Part shown: positions 20,578-31,339 of the stretch, piece by piece
How the letters are laid out: each line of letters begins with the position of its first letter
Numbering within the stretch: the first letter of the stretch is position 1
Source: Paracoccaceae bacterium
GTDB taxonomy: Bacteria; Pseudomonadota; Alphaproteobacteria; Rhodobacterales; Rhodobacteraceae
Direction: 5' to 3'
Assembly (NCBI GenBank): GCA_026989355.1
Contig: JALSJM010000001.1
Location: 62,001-126,000, forward strand
DNA: 64,000 bases
Translations under genes and position numbers: made by a program
The notes under the pieces: generated by a model
Told to the model about the DNA's origin: nothing
Database searches by the model: none
What the model saw: only the letters and a program-made list of their open reading frames with translations

Positions 20578-21137
20578 GGGGCAGGTGGTGCGATCAGCGG
20601 GTAGCTGGCAAGCGCTTCGTGAAGCGGGCTTGTGCCGGGGCGCAGGGTGGATCGGTAAAGGGCAAAGGCATCGGCACGGAAGGGCGGAAGGGCAAGGCCG
20701 GCATGTGCGGAGATGAAACCGGCAAGCCGCGCTTCGGCCTCGGGGCCGGGCGGGCGGCGAAAGCGCGCCAGCGTGACATGGGGGCGGTAGCGTTCGCCGG
20801 ATGGTGTGATCCCGGCACGGCGTATGGCCGATTTCACCTGTCTGCTCAGTGCTTCCAGCGTGGGGTTTTTCCTTACATCTGCATAGAGCAGTTTCGGGCT
20901 TCCCTTGCCGAAGGTGCCAAGTCCGCACAGGTTGACTTCAAAGGCCGGGGCCTGGATAGCGCCCAGTTCCTCGTGCAGTGCCTCGATGGTTTCGGGCAGG
21001 TGTTCGCCCGCGAAGGCAAGTGTCAGGTGAAGGGTTTCGCGCGCTGAAGCGCGCCCCGCCGGAAGCCCCGCCTGCAGGGCTTCCAGCGTGTCTTTCAGCG
21101 TTTCGGGCAGGGGCAGGGCCACAAAGGCGCGGATCAT
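20574..21137 (-). CDS. thpR: RNA 2',3'-cyclic phosphodiesterase
   Basis: 2H-phosphoesterase (LigT/ThpR family) that opens 2',3'-cyclic phosphates at RNA ends. 187 residues with the two H-x-T-L motifs that define the fold: HLTL (His37) and HVTL (His120). [15 protein letters not shown] is the usual N-terminus. Its ATG at 21137 overlaps the gcvP stop (ATGA), so it is probably translated from the glycine cleavage transcript, with no evident link in function. Confidence 0.92.
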   Translation of the reverse strand: MIRAFVALPLPETLKDTLEALQAGLPAGRASARETLHLTLAFAGEHLPETIEALHEELGAIQAPAFEVNLCGLGTFGKGSPKLLYADVRKNPTLEALSRQVKSAIRRAGITPSGERYRPHVTLARFRRPPGPEAEARLAGFISAHAGLALPPFRADAFALYRSTLRPGTSPLHEALASYPLIAPPAP

Positions 21138-23989
21138 GATTGCCGTGCCGCTTCGCCATGGTCTTCCACCGGTGGGCAGGTGCACACCAGATGGCGATCG
21201 CCCCAGGCGTTGTCGATCCGGCCGACCGGGGGCCAGTATTTGTCGATCCGGAAGGCCCCGGGCGGGAAACAGGCCTGTTCGCGGGAATAGGGGCGCTCCC
21301 ATTCCGCCACCAGGTCGTTTACCGTGTGCGGCGCGTGTTTCAGAGGATTGTTCCGGGCGTCGATCCGGCCTTCCTCGATCTCGCGGATTTCCTCGCGGAT
21401 TGAAAGCATTGCCGTGATGAAACGGTCAAGCTCGGCCTTGGTTTCGCTTTCGGTGGGCTCTACCATCAGGGTTCCGGCTACGGGCCAACTCATGGTTGGG
21501 GCGTGAAAGCCGTTGTCGATCAGTCGTTTGGCGATATCGTCAACGGTGATACCGGCGCTTTCGGCGAAGGGGCGGGTATCGAGAATGCACTCATGGGCCA
21601 CCCGTCCGTTCTTGCCCCTGAACAGGATGTCGTAGGCATTCTCCAGCCTTCTGGCAATATAGTTTCCGTTCAGGATCGCAACCTTCGAAGCCTGTGTCAG
21701 CCCTGCGCCACCCATCATCAGGATATAGGCCCAGCTGATCACCAGGATCGAGGCCGAGCCGAAAGGGGCCGCCGCAACCGGGCCTTCGCGCCCGCCGGTT
21801 TCCGGGTGGCCGGGCAGGTAGGGCGCCAGATGTTTCTTCACTCCGATCGGCCCCATGCCGGGGCCGCCTCCACCATGCGGAATGGCGAAGGTCTTGTGCA
21901 GGTTGAGGTGGCTCACGTCGCCGCCGATCTCGCCCAGTTTCACAAGGCCTACCATGGCATTCAGGTTGGCGCCGTCGATATAGACCTGTCCGCCATACTG
22001 GTGAGTGATGTCGCAGATCTCGCACACGGTTTCTTCGAATACCCCGTGGGTGGAAGGATAGGTGATCATGCAGGCGGCGAGGTTGTCGCCCGCCGCTTCG
22101 GCCTTGGCACGAAAATCCTTTACGTCGATATCGCCGGTTTCGGTGGATTTCACCACCACTACCTTCATCCCCGCCATCTGGGCGCTTGCCGGATTGGTGC
22201 CATGGGCGGAAACGGGGATGAGGCAGATGTTGCGGTGGCCTTCGCCGCGGTCGCGGTGATATGCGGCAATGGTCAGAAGGCCCGCGTATTCGCCCTGCGC
22301 CCCCGAATTGGGTTGCATCGACATGGCGTCATAGCCGGTAATCGCGCAGAGCTTCTGCGAGAGATCCGCGATCATTTCGGTAAAGCCCTGCACCTGATCG
22401 GCCGGGGCGAAAGGATGGATATTGGCAAACTCGGGCCAGGTAAGGGGCATCATCTCGGCTGCGGCGTTAAGCTTCATCGTGCAGGAGCCAAGCGGAATCA
22501 TGGCGCGATCAAGCGCCAGGTCGCGGTCCGACAGGCGGCGCATGTAGCGCATCATCTCGGTTTCGGCGCGGTTCATGTGAAAGACCGGATGGGCAAGATA
22601 TTCGCTTGTGCGGATCAGCGATTCGGGAATCCGGTATGCGGTGGCGAAATCCTCGTCCGCACGCTCAAGCCCGAAGGCCCGCCACAACCGCACCAGCGTA
22701 TAGGAGCGGGTCGTTTCGTCGATCGAGATTCCCACCCTGGTATCGCCGATCTTGCGCAGGTTGATCCGCTGTTCCACCGCGGCCTTCAGGATCACCCCCT
22801 GCATCGGTCCCACATCAACGGTGACGGTGTCGAAGAAATGTTCGGGCTCCACCTTGTAGCCCGCTTCTTCAAGCACCCGCACGAAGCGGCTTGTCTTGCG
22901 GTGGATGCGCTGGGCGATGGCCTTCAGCCCCTCGGGCCCGTGGAACACCGCATAGAACGAGGCCATTACGGCCAGCAGCGCCTGCGCGGTGCAGACATTC
23001 GATGTGGCCTTTTCGCGCCTGATATGCTGTTCGCGGGTCTGCAGGGCCAGGCGATAGGCCGGGTTGCCGCGCGCATCTACCGACACCCCCACAAGCCGCC
23101 CCGGCATGGCGCGCTTGTGGGCTTCGCGGCAGGCCATGTAGGCCGCGTGCGGCCCGCCATAGCCCATGGGCACGCCGAAACGCTGGGTAGAGCCCACAGC
23201 AATATCGGCGCCCATGGCGCCGGGTTCCTTCAGAAGCGTCAGCGCCAGCGGATCGGCGATCATGATGGCGATGCCCCGCGCATCGTGCAGGGCTTCGATC
23301 TGCGGGGTGAAGTCGTGCAGGTGGCCATAGGTGCCCGGATACTGGAAGATAGCGGCAAACACCTTGTCGGCCTGCAGATCCTCCGGGGCACCCACAAGCA
23401 CCTTGATCCCCAGGGGAGCGGCGCGGGTTTTCATTACCGCGATGTTCTGGGGGTGGCAGTTTTTGTCGATGAAGAAGGCCGGGGCCTTCGATTTTGCCAC
23501 GCGGCGGGCCATCGTCATGGCCTCGGCGGCGGCAGAGGCCTCGTCAAGCAGCGAAGCATTGGCGATTTCGAGTCCGGTGAGATCGGCGATCATCGTCTGA
23601 TAGTTCAGAAGCGCTTCGAGCCGCCCTTGCGAGATTTCCGGCTGATAGGGGGTATAGGCCGTATACCATGCCGGATTTTCAAGGATGTTGCGCTGGATCG
23701 CGGGTGGTGTGACGGTGCCATAGAAGCCCTGCCCGATCATCGAGGTCATCACCCGGTTCTTGCGTGCAACCTGGCGCACATACCACAGGAGTTCGCGCTC
23801 GGATTTCGGTTTTCCGAAATCCAGTGGCTCTTTCTGGCGGATGCCCGGGGGGATGGTTTCGTCAATCAGTTGATCGAGGGTTTCCGCGCCGATGGCAGCC
23901 AGCATTTCCTTCATTTCCTCGGGCGAGGGGCCGATGTGGCGCCGGTTGGCGAAATCGTAGGGCAGATAATCGGTAGGCTCGAAAGGCAT
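21134..23989 (-). CDS. gcvP: Glycine dehydrogenase (decarboxylating), P protein
   Basis: PLP enzyme that decarboxylates glycine and loads the aminomethyl group on GcvH. 951 residues, the single-chain form. The start [22 protein letters not shown] at 23989 matches the family; an ATG at 24076 would overlap gcvH. The PLP lysine is in [18 protein letters not shown], and [13 protein letters not shown] and PGHPETGG are present. It is third in gcvT-gcvH-gcvP, 55 bases after gcvH. Confidence 0.97.
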   Translation of the reverse strand: MPFEPTDYLPYDFANRRHIGPSPEEMKEMLAAIGAETLDQLIDETIPPGIRQKEPLDFGKPKSERELLWYVRQVARKNRVMTSMIGQGFYGTVTPPAIQRNILENPAWYTAYTPYQPEISQGRLEALLNYQTMIADLTGLEIANASLLDEASAAAEAMTMARRVAKSKAPAFFIDKNCHPQNIAVMKTRAAPLGIKVLVGAPEDLQADKVFAAIFQYPGTYGHLHDFTPQIEALHDARGIAIMIADPLALTLLKEPGAMGADIAVGSTQRFGVPMGYGGPHAAYMACREAHKRAMPGRLVGVSVDARGNPAYRLALQTREQHIRREKATSNVCTAQALLAVMASFYAVFHGPEGLKAIAQRIHRKTSRFVRVLEEAGYKVEPEHFFDTVTVDVGPMQGVILKAAVEQRINLRKIGDTRVGISIDETTRSYTLVRLWRAFGLERADEDFATAYRIPESLIRTSEYLAHPVFHMNRAETEMMRYMRRLSDRDLALDRAMIPLGSCTMKLNAAAEMMPLTWPEFANIHPFAPADQVQGFTEMIADLSQKLCAITGYDAMSMQPNSGAQGEYAGLLTIAAYHRDRGEGHRNICLIPVSAHGTNPASAQMAGMKVVVVKSTETGDIDVKDFRAKAEAAGDNLAACMITYPSTHGVFEETVCEICDITHQYGGQVYIDGANLNAMVGLVKLGEIGGDVSHLNLHKTFAIPHGGGGPGMGPIGVKKHLAPYLPGHPETGGREGPVAAAPFGSASILVISWAYILMMGGAGLTQASKVAILNGNYIARRLENAYDILFRGKNGRVAHECILDTRPFAESAGITVDDIAKRLIDNGFHAPTMSWPVAGTLMVEPTESETKAELDRFITAMLSIREEIREIEEGRIDARNNPLKHAPHTVNDLVAEWERPYSREQACFPPGAFRIDKYWPPVGRIDNAWGDRHLVCTCPPVEDHGEAARQS

Positions 23990-24044
23990 CTTCTGGTTCC
24001 CCTTGTGCGAATGCGGCCCGCCACGGCGGGGCGGGCCTGCGGGC

Positions 24045-24404
24045 TCAGCCGATGAATTCCCTGTAGGCGGCTTCATCCATGAAATCGTCGAGGGCCGACA
24101 TGTCGGCCGGCTTCATCCGGAAGAACCAGGCTTCCCCCTCGGGATCGTCGTTCACCTTCCCGGGCTCTTCAACGATCGCTTCGTTCACTTCGACGATCTC
24201 GCCATCCATCGGCGCCAGAATGTCGGAGGCGGCCTTGACGCTTTCGATCACTGCAACCTCGTCATCCTTGCTGATCGTGGTGCCCGGCTCGGGCAGTTCC
24301 ACGAACACCACATCGCCCAGTTGCTCGGCTGCATGTCTGGTGATGCCGACAACCACGCTATCGCCCTCGGGCCGCAGCCATTCATGCTCTTCGGTATATT
24401 TCAT
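24045..24404 (-). CDS. gcvH: Glycine cleavage system H protein
   Basis: Small lipoyl carrier, 119 residues. [13 protein letters not shown] at the N-terminus and [17 protein letters not shown] with the lipoyl Lys57 identify it. The start at 24404 was chosen because the family begins here; a longer in-frame opening to 24875 is antisense-like sequence inside gcvT. 16 bases after gcvT. Confidence 0.97.
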   Translation of the reverse strand: MKYTEEHEWLRPEGDSVVVGITRHAAEQLGDVVFVELPEPGTTISKDDEVAVIESVKAASDILAPMDGEIVEVNEAIVEEPGKVNDDPEGEAWFFRMKPADMSALDDFMDEAAYREFIG

Positions 24405-24420
24405 CGCTTCTTTTCCCTTG

Positions 24421-25551
24421 TCAGCGTTTGTATGTGGCAGCCCTGAAGGGCAGGCCGGTGATGGTGGCGGGCAGACGCCTGGAGCGCACTTCGCCGAAAA
24501 GGCGGATGCCTTCGCGGGCAAGTTCCGCGGGCACGTAACCCATTGCCAGGGGCCGCCCGAGCGAAGGGCCGAAACCGCCAGAAGTGACATGGCCGATCGG
24601 TGTATTGCCGTCTGTTTCGGCAAACAGTGGCGTGCCCTCGCGCATCGGTGCGCGCCCTTCGGGCAGGATCCCGACACGCCGGCGGGGCGCGCCATTTTCA
24701 ATTTCGCCCAGAATGCGCGTCGCGCCGGGGAAGCCGCCCTCCCGCGCGCCTCCCTTGCGGCGCACTTTCTGGATAGCCCATTCGAGGCTCGCCTCGACCG
24801 GCGAGGTGGTTGCATCGATGTCATGTCCGTGCAGGCACAGTCCGGCTTCGAGGCGCAGGCTGTCACGCGCACCAAGGCCGATCGGGGCCACGGCGGGATC
24901 GGCCAGCAATGCCCGGGCCAGATCTGCGGCGCGGGGGCCTTCGACCGATATCTCGAAGCCGTCCTCGCCCGTATAGCCCGAACGCGAGATCCACAGTTCG
25001 CCGAAATCCGAGGAGATCACGGCCACGTCCATGAAGCGCATGGACGCAACGTCTGATGCGATCCTCGCCAGTGCGGTTTCGGCCTCTGGCCCCTGAAGGG
25101 CGATCAGAGCGCGCTTTTCAACCATTTCGATTTCGCATTCATCGCCCAGATGCGTCAGCAGGTGGGCCAGATCGGCCTGCTTGTTGGCGGCATTGACCAC
25201 CAGAAACAGGTGATCGCCCCGATTTGCGAACATCAGGTCATCAAGAATGCCGCCGTCGTCATTGGTGAAGAAGCCATAGCGCTGGCGGCCTTCCTTCAGC
25301 CCCAGTACCGAGACGGGCACCACACGTTCGAGCGCGGCAGCCGCATCCTCAAGATGCCCCGAGCGTGGCTTCAGGATGATCTGGCCCATGTGCCCTACAT
25401 CGAAAAGCCCGGCTTTTTCACGGGTGTGGCGGTGCTCCCTCATTACCCCGGCGGGGTATTGCACGGGCATTTCGTAACCGGCGAAGGGCACCATTCTTGC
25501 GCCCAGTTCGTGGTGGAGATCAAAGAGATCGGTTCGCTTCAGTTCCGTCAC
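24421..25551 (-). CDS. gcvT: Aminomethyltransferase (glycine cleavage T protein)
   Basis: Moves the methylene from GcvH-bound aminomethyl to tetrahydrofolate, releasing ammonia. 376 residues. [32 protein letters not shown] is the family N-terminus (residue 1 to about 32, starting at a GTG); [10 protein letters not shown] and [13 protein letters not shown] (the folate-site region) follow. GAGGGGG lies about nine bases before the GTG. First gene of the operon, placed behind the glycine riboswitch. Confidence 0.97.
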   Translation of the reverse strand: MTELKRTDLFDLHHELGARMVPFAGYEMPVQYPAGVMREHRHTREKAGLFDVGHMGQIILKPRSGHLEDAAAALERVVPVSVLGLKEGRQRYGFFTNDDGGILDDLMFANRGDHLFLVVNAANKQADLAHLLTHLGDECEIEMVEKRALIALQGPEAETALARIASDVASMRFMDVAVISSDFGELWISRSGYTGEDGFEISVEGPRAADLARALLADPAVAPIGLGARDSLRLEAGLCLHGHDIDATTSPVEASLEWAIQKVRRKGGAREGGFPGATRILGEIENGAPRRRVGILPEGRAPMREGTPLFAETDGNTPIGHVTSGGFGPSLGRPLAMGYVPAELAREGIRLFGEVRSRRLPATITGLPFRAATYKR

Positions 25552-25617
25552 GGGTGCGCCCCCTCATGCAGGCCGGAAATTCCGGCATCAGACACCGGCA
25601 GATCGGCCGGCACATGG

Positions 25618-25792
25618 CGCCCCCTCTGTCCTTTTGCCTGAGATCGTTATCCCTTCGGCGGATGCGGCAGGCGCACCTCTCTCCAGAGCTTTTACCTCAG
25701 CACGGTCCTGCGGCCTGAGAGTTTACCGGGGCGGTTGCTCCTTCGGCACCGGTCAACGCAGAAGGCATTGGCCGGATTCTCCCGTTGCTGAC
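25618..25792 (-). ncRNA. Tandem glycine riboswitch in the gcvT leader
   Basis: Read on the minus strand, aptamer 1 (about 25790-25703) has CGGGAGAATCCGG, GCCGAAGGAGCAACCGCC, ACTCTCAGGC and AGGACCG; aptamer 2 (about 25689-25619) has CTCTGGAGAGAGG, GCCGAAGGGATAACGA, TCTCAGGCAAAAGGACAGAG. These are the glycine aptamer cores, joined by a short linker of about 11 bases as in cooperative tandem riboswitches. The second aptamer ends about 67 bases before the GTG of gcvT. Family knowledge says glycine turns such operons on. I see no clear terminator between aptamer 2 and gcvT, so control may be at translation. Confidence 0.92.
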
Positions 25793-25892
25793 GATCCGGA
25801 AGCTAGATCAACCCCGGTCTTTCGGCAAGGTCCGGAATGTTCATGATCTTCTTGAATGTCATGGGAAGAACAGTGCCGCATTGCCGCCAGCA

Positions 25893-28800
25893 TCATCCCT
25901 GAAGCGGGCGCACGCCCACGTCTCCCTCTTCCCGGGCCCTGATCGCCTGGGCCGCGGCATGGCTGGCGGCGGCGGTGGTGTAATAGGGGATCCTTTCGCT
26001 GAGGGCGATGGCGCGGATGTCGCGGCTGTCCTCGATGGCCTGGGCGCCCTCGGTGGTGTTCATCACCAGCGCGATCCGGCCGTCCTTCAGCATGTCAACG
26101 ATGTCGGGGCGCCCTTCATAGACCTTGTTCACCACCTGGCATTCGATTCCGTTTTCCTGCAGCCAGGCCGCGGTTCCCCGAGTAGCGATGATGCTGAACC
26201 CGAGATTCTTCAGGATCCGCGCGGCCTCGCGCATCTGCCCGGTCTTGTCGGCATCCTTGATCGAAATGAACACGTTGCCCTTGCCCGGCAGATCCACACC
26301 CGCACCCCACTGTGCCTTGAGGAAGGCAATGGGGAACGAGCGGTCCCATCCCATCACCTCTCCGGTCGAGCGCATCTCGGGGCCGAGGATGGTGTCAACG
26401 CCGGGGAAGCGGTTGAAGGGCAGCACGGCTTCTTTCACCGAAAACCAGGGCATGTCTGGATCGGCCAGTGTCATCGGATCGCCAAAGGGCAGGGTATCGT
26501 CGGGGCCGGCGCCTTCGGGATAGGGGGGGCGCTGGGGAAAGCCGGTCAGTTTTTCGCCGGCCATCAGCCGTGCGGCGATCGAAGCGATGGCGCTGTCGGT
26601 GGCCTTGGCCACGAAGGGCACGGTGCGTGAGGCGCGGGGGTTGACCTCGATCAGGTAGATATCTTCGTTCTTCACCGCGAATTGCACGTTCATCAACCCT
26701 ACCACATTGAGGGCAAGCGCCAGCTCGCGGGTCTGGCGTTTCACTTCTTCGATGATCTCGCGGGGCAGTGAATAGGGCGGCAGGCTGCAGGCGCTGTCGC
26801 CCGAATGCACGCCGGCCTCTTCGATATGCTGCATGATGCCGGCCACATGTACATCGGTGCCGTCGCACAGGGCATCCACATCCATTTCGATGGCCCCGGC
26901 AAGATAGCTGTCGAGCAGCACCGGGCTGTCGCCGGACACCACAACCGCTTCGCGGATGTAGCGTTCGAGCTGGGGCATGTCGCGCACGATTTCCATGGCG
27001 CGCCCGCCCAGCACATAGGAAGGCCGGATTACCAGCGGAAAGCCGATTTCCCCGGCAGCGGCAAGCGCTTCTTCGGCGGTGGAGGCGATGGCATTCTTCG
27101 GCTGTTTCAGGCCCAGCCTGTTCACCAGTTCCTGAAAGCGTTCGCGATCTTCCGCCAGGTCGATTGCATCGGGGCTGGTGCCCAGGATCGGGATGCCGGC
27201 TTCGTGCAGGGCATTTGCCAGTTTCAGCGGCGTCTGGCCGCCGAACTGCACGATGACGCCGTGCAACGTGCCCTTTTCCTGTTCGGCGCGCAGAACCTCC
27301 ATCACATGTTCGAAGGTCAGAGGTTCGAAATAGAGGCGGTCGGAGGTATCGTAATCAGTGCTTACCGTTTCCGGGTTGCAGTTGATCATGATGGTTTCAT
27401 AACCCCGATCGGACAGGGCGAAACAGGCGTGGCAGCAGCAGTAGTCAAACTCGATCCCCTGGCCGATGCGGTTGGGGCCGCCCCCCAGGATCACCACCTT
27501 TTTCCTGTCGCTCGGGCGGGCCTCGCATTCTGCCTCGCCCATGGCGGGGGTTTCGTAGGTGGAATACATATAGGGTGTCTGGGCTTCGAACTCGGCGGCG
27601 CAGGTATCGATCCGCTTGAAGCTGGCCGTGATTCCGACGGCAAGGCGGGCCGCGCGCACCTCGGCTTCACGCATGCCGGCAAGTCTGGCGAGCCGGGCAT
27701 CGGTGAAGCCAAGCATTTTCAGCGCCCTGAGGCCGGCTTCATCCCGCGGCAGCCCCTTGGAGCGTATTTCTTCCTCGGTTTCCACGATCTCGCGGATGCG
27801 GGACAGGAACCAGGGATCATATTTCGTGACATCGTGGATTTCCGTGTCCGAAAGCCCGTGGCGCATCGCCTGGGCGATTACCCGCAGCCGGTCAGGAGAC
27901 TGCACGGAAAGCGCCCTGATCACGGCGGATTTCTCGGGCGCGCCTTCGATTTCCACCTCGTCGAAGCCGGCAAGGCCGGTTTCCATGCTGGCCAGCGCCT
28001 TTTGCATGCTTTCGTGAATCGAACGTCCGATCGCCATGGCTTCGCCCACCGATTTCATGGCGGTGGAAAGCACCGGCTCGGCACCGGGGAATTTCTCGAA
28101 GGCAAAGCGGGGGATCTTCGTGACCACATAGTCGATCGAGGGTTCGAAGCTGGCGGGCGTCACACGGGTGATGTCGTTGTCAAGTTCGTCGAGCGTATAG
28201 CCCACGGCCAGCTTGGCGGCGATCTTGGCAATGGGAAAACCGGTGGCCTTCGAGGCCAGCGCGGATGAGCGCGAAACGCGCGGGTTCATTTCGATCACCA
28301 CCATGCGCCCGTCGGCCGGATTGATGGCCCATTGCACGTTCGAGCCACCGGTTTCCACCCCGATTTCGCGCAAGACCGCGATCGAGGCTGAGCGCATCAT
28401 CTGGTATTCCTTGTCGGTCAGCGTCAGCGCCGGTGCCACGGTGATGCTGTCGCCCGTATGCACGCCCATGGGATCGACATTCTCGATCGAGCAGACGATG
28501 ATCGCGTTGTCGGCGGCATCACGCACCACTTCCATTTCGTATTCCTTCCAGCCCAGCAGGCTTTCGTCGATCAGGATCTGATTGACGGGGCTGGCATCAA
28601 GGCCGGTCTGGCAGATGTGGATGAAATCTTCGCGGTTGTAGGCCACGCCGCCACCGGTGCCGCCAAGGGTGAAGGCGGGGCGGATGATGGCGGGCAGACC
28701 CACATGCTCGATTGCGGCCATGGCCTCTTCCATCGAGCTGGCAATGGTGGCACGGGGGTTTTCAAGGCCGATCCGTTCCATTGCCTCGCGAAACAGCTTG

Positions 28801-29186
28801 CGGTCTTCGGCCATCTCGATGGCCTTGCGGTTGGCGCCGATCAGCTCGACGCCGAATTTTTCGAGCACGCCCATGTCATCAAGCGCCAGTGCGGTGTTGA
28901 GCCCGGTCTGTCCGCCCATGGTGGGCAGCAGGGCATCGGGGCGTTCGCGTTCGATGATCCTGGCCACGATCTCGGGGGTGACGGGTTCGATATAGGTGGC
29001 ATCGGCCAGGCCCGGATCTGTCATGATGGTGGCCGGGTTGGAATTGACAAGGATCACCCGATAGCCTTCCTCGCGCAGGGCCTTGCAGGCCTGAGCGCCG
29101 GAATAGTCGAATTCGCAGGCCTGGCCAATGATGATCGGCCCCGCGCCAATGATCATGATCGAAGATATATCGGTTCGTTTCGGCAT
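25893..29186 (-). CDS. carB: Carbamoyl-phosphate synthase large subunit
   Basis: Makes carbamoyl phosphate for arginine and pyrimidines with the CarA glutaminase (not in this window). 1097 residues with two ATP-grasp halves (N-terminal motif [20 protein letters not shown] near residue 11, repeated as [19 protein letters not shown] in the middle) and a C-terminal MGS-like allosteric domain. ATG 29186 starts [13 protein letters not shown]; an upstream ATG adds an unlike 60 residues. It has its own promoter. Confidence 0.98.
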   Translation of the reverse strand: MPKRTDISSIMIIGAGPIIIGQACEFDYSGAQACKALREEGYRVILVNSNPATIMTDPGLADATYIEPVTPEIVARIIERERPDALLPTMGGQTGLNTALALDDMGVLEKFGVELIGANRKAIEMAEDRKLFREAMERIGLENPRATIASSMEEAMAAIEHVGLPAIIRPAFTLGGTGGGVAYNREDFIHICQTGLDASPVNQILIDESLLGWKEYEMEVVRDAADNAIIVCSIENVDPMGVHTGDSITVAPALTLTDKEYQMMRSASIAVLREIGVETGGSNVQWAINPADGRMVVIEMNPRVSRSSALASKATGFPIAKIAAKLAVGYTLDELDNDITRVTPASFEPSIDYVVTKIPRFAFEKFPGAEPVLSTAMKSVGEAMAIGRSIHESMQKALASMETGLAGFDEVEIEGAPEKSAVIRALSVQSPDRLRVIAQAMRHGLSDTEIHDVTKYDPWFLSRIREIVETEEEIRSKGLPRDEAGLRALKMLGFTDARLARLAGMREAEVRAARLAVGITASFKRIDTCAAEFEAQTPYMYSTYETPAMGEAECEARPSDRKKVVILGGGPNRIGQGIEFDYCCCHACFALSDRGYETIMINCNPETVSTDYDTSDRLYFEPLTFEHVMEVLRAEQEKGTLHGVIVQFGGQTPLKLANALHEAGIPILGTSPDAIDLAEDRERFQELVNRLGLKQPKNAIASTAEEALAAAGEIGFPLVIRPSYVLGGRAMEIVRDMPQLERYIREAVVVSGDSPVLLDSYLAGAIEMDVDALCDGTDVHVAGIMQHIEEAGVHSGDSACSLPPYSLPREIIEEVKRQTRELALALNVVGLMNVQFAVKNEDIYLIEVNPRASRTVPFVAKATDSAIASIAARLMAGEKLTGFPQRPPYPEGAGPDDTLPFGDPMTLADPDMPWFSVKEAVLPFNRFPGVDTILGPEMRSTGEVMGWDRSFPIAFLKAQWGAGVDLPGKGNVFISIKDADKTGQMREAARILKNLGFSIIATRGTAAWLQENGIECQVVNKVYEGRPDIVDMLKDGRIALVMNTTEGAQAIEDSRDIRAIALSERIPYYTTAAASHAAAQAIRAREEGDVGVRPLQG

Positions 29187-29217
29187 GAGATGACCCCGGT
29201 ATGCGCAAATTGCCGTG

Positions 29218-29245
29218 GTTATAGACAGCAGGCGCGCATGTGCAA
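29218..29245 (-). promoter_or_regulatory. carB promoter
   Basis: On the minus strand TTGCAC (29245-29240), a 16-base spacer and TATAAC (29223-29218) lie about 32 bases before the carB ATG. Both boxes are good sigma-70 matches and the position is right for a short leader. Confidence 0.55.
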
Positions 29246-29253
29246 CCCCCTTG

Positions 29254-30555
29254 TCATCGGCGCTTCTCTCCGGCTGGTTGCGCCTGTCTGCAAGGTGCGG
29301 TTCCTGCCCCGCCTGCGGCCATGCCAAGAGCGAATGCATATCCTGCCATTGCCATTGTGCCGGCAAGCTGCGCCGGGTGGCTGATGGGGCCGGCGGGCTT
29401 GTAGAGATCGATCAGCAGGATGAATTCGGGCAGGAACAACAATGCCAGAAGCATACCGCCCCGGGCCGTTCCGAAACGCGTCATGAGAACGGGTGCAAAT
29501 GCGACGGCCGGAAGGTAATGATATCCCCAGCTGATCGGGCTGAGCAGGGCGAAAAGCACGAAGGCCAGAGGCCACAGAAGCCAGATGTTGCCTATGTTCC
29601 GGCGGCGCATCGCCAGGGCGACGACAACGATCACCAGCACCATCAGGAGCGAAGATATCAGGTTCCACAGCGGATGCTTGAGGATGATGAACCAGCCTAC
29701 GGGATCTTCTGCATCTTCCGTGTTTGAAAGGCTTGGGATCAGCCGGAGATCGTCTGCGAAGAACAATTGCCCGATCGCCGGGTCGATGGAGTACGAGAAC
29801 TTGGTAAGAATGACGGTTTTCTTGATCAGCGCCAGTTGATGCAGAAATTCCTGGTGCAGGGGCCAGCCGGCAACGGCAACCGAGGTCAGCGCCAGCATTC
29901 CCCCGCTCACGAGGAATGCGATGAAGGCACGGCGGTGGCCGCTGGCCAGCCACAAAAGGGCAAATGCCGCCGGATAGGCCTTGATCGCGGCCGCCAGCGC
30001 CAGGGCCGTCCCGGCGGCGATCTCGGCGCCGCTGCGGGTGCGTTCGATCGCCAACACCATCAGGAAGCCAACAAGAATCTGGAGCTGGTTCTGCAGAAGC
30101 CCCACGCTTCCTATCGTGGTAAGGATCAGGACAAGCAGCCCGACCATGGTGAAGCCGACAGGCGACATGCGGCTGGCGGATGCCTTCCAGGCCAGCAGGA
30201 TCATGCCGCCCAGCAGGAGCGTGTTGATAAAGCCGGCAATTGCGGCGATTGTCGAAAAGTCGGTCAGTTTTCCAAGCCAGGCGAATACTGCGGCCCAGAG
30301 CGGGGGGTAGATGAAGGGAAAGATGTCGCCGTTCCGGTTCCGCGCACGCATGTAATGCACCCATTCCGAAGGTGGCAGCATGGTATAGGCTTCGGTATCT
30401 GCCGGATATATCTGATCGAGGCGACCGCTTTCGAAGAATACGCCGGCCAGCCAGCTGGCCCGCAGGTCTTCGGAAGGAAATTCGGGAACGATACTCGTGA
30501 TCACGCCTGCAACCATGGTGATGACCAGCAAGGCAATTACAACGGAACGCGACAT
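29254..30555 (-). CDS. DUF2029 / GT87-type membrane glycosyltransferase
   Basis: 433 residues with about ten hydrophobic spans and no cleaved signal. The [12 protein letters not shown] segment after DIFPFIYP, and [18 protein letters not shown], with [15 protein letters not shown] near the C-terminus, are typical of the DUF2029 family, polyprenyl-phosphate-mannose-type (GT-C) transferases. [22 protein letters not shown] supplies early acidic and polar residues in the first periplasmic loop. Acceptor and sugar donor are unknown and no cell-wall genes adjoin it. 67 bases before carB, same strand, but carB has its own promoter. Confidence 0.7.
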   Translation of the reverse strand: MSRSVVIALLVITMVAGVITSIVPEFPSEDLRASWLAGVFFESGRLDQIYPADTEAYTMLPPSEWVHYMRARNRNGDIFPFIYPPLWAAVFAWLGKLTDFSTIAAIAGFINTLLLGGMILLAWKASASRMSPVGFTMVGLLVLILTTIGSVGLLQNQLQILVGFLMVLAIERTRSGAEIAAGTALALAAAIKAYPAAFALLWLASGHRRAFIAFLVSGGMLALTSVAVAGWPLHQEFLHQLALIKKTVILTKFSYSIDPAIGQLFFADDLRLIPSLSNTEDAEDPVGWFIILKHPLWNLISSLLMVLVIVVVALAMRRRNIGNIWLLWPLAFVLFALLSPISWGYHYLPAVAFAPVLMTRFGTARGGMLLALLFLPEFILLIDLYKPAGPISHPAQLAGTMAMAGYAFALGMAAGGAGTAPCRQAQPAGEKRR

Positions 30556-30605
30556 GTTGGGAAAACCTGACAGGAACGGAAGCGGGCAAGTGCGCGGTGT
30601 GAAGG

Positions 30606-31322
30606 ATGGGTTCTGACAATCTTAACGCAAGGGATCGCAAGTCAACAGTATTTTCGGGTTTCATCCGCAGCCTCCGGCACGTCCGGTTGCGGGCCGAGTT
30701 TGCGGTGCTTTATGTGCTGGCACCGCTTGCGATGGCGCTTTTCCTGCCACCCATGTGGATGTTTCCGGCGCTTTTTGCCACCATGGTGGTGGCGCTTCTG
30801 CTGTTGCAGCTGACGCCCGGCTTTCGCTGGCGTGAACTGCTGACGGGCCTTCAGGCCTTGCGTTCCGTGCACATATGGGGCCTTGTCCTGGGGTTTTCTG
30901 CCGCGACGGCTGCACTTTCCTGGGCAATCCTTGAATTCCGTCATCCCGATGCGTTGTTCGTTCTGCTCCGTGAACGGCCGGCGCTGATGGCGATGATCGT
31001 TCTGCTCTATCCCTGGTTCTCGGCCTTGCCGCAGGAAATCATCTTTCGAATCCTGTTCTTCCGTCGTTACGGCACGATCCTGCCGCCGGGGCGCATGGCG
31101 CTGGTGCTCAATGCGGCACTTTTCGCGCTGGCGCATCTGATGTACTGGAGCTGGGTCGTGGCAGCGCTGACCTTTGCCGGCGGGCTGGTGTTTGCCTGGG
31201 CCTTCGAGGTGCGACGCAGTTTTGCCCTGGCCTTTCTGCTGCATACGCTTGCCGGCTGGATACTGTTCGCCTTCGGCATGGGGCTTTATTTTCATGCCGG
31301 CAACGTGGAGCGGCCGTTCTGA
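30606..31322 (+). CDS. CPBP family intramembrane protein with altered first motif
   Basis: 238 residues, about six to seven membrane spans. LPQEIIFRILFFRRYG (residues 141-156) and FALAHLMYWSW (His177) match motifs 1 and 2 of the CPBP/CAAX-protease-like family, and LLHTLAGW may be motif 3. The family motif 1 is usually E-E-x-x-x-R; here the first Glu is Gln143, leaving Glu144 and Arg148. I recall related Rhodobacterales proteins with the same Q-E form. Whether it is an active protease is open. Divergent from the glycosyltransferase gene and convergent with cfa. Confidence 0.7.
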   Translation: MGSDNLNARDRKSTVFSGFIRSLRHVRLRAEFAVLYVLAPLAMALFLPPMWMFPALFATMVVALLLLQLTPGFRWRELLTGLQALRSVHIWGLVLGFSAATAALSWAILEFRHPDALFVLLRERPALMAMIVLLYPWFSALPQEIIFRILFFRRYGTILPPGRMALVLNAALFALAHLMYWSWVVAALTFAGGLVFAWAFEVRRSFALAFLLHTLAGWILFAFGMGLYFHAGNVERPF

Positions 31323-31339
31323 GGCCATGGCCGCAGCGG

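Noticed and set aside
30493-30502. CGTGATCACG near the start of the glycosyltransferase gene as another operator copy
   Set aside because: Differs from the CGTGATCACA decamer at one end and lies in coding sequence of an unrelated gene.
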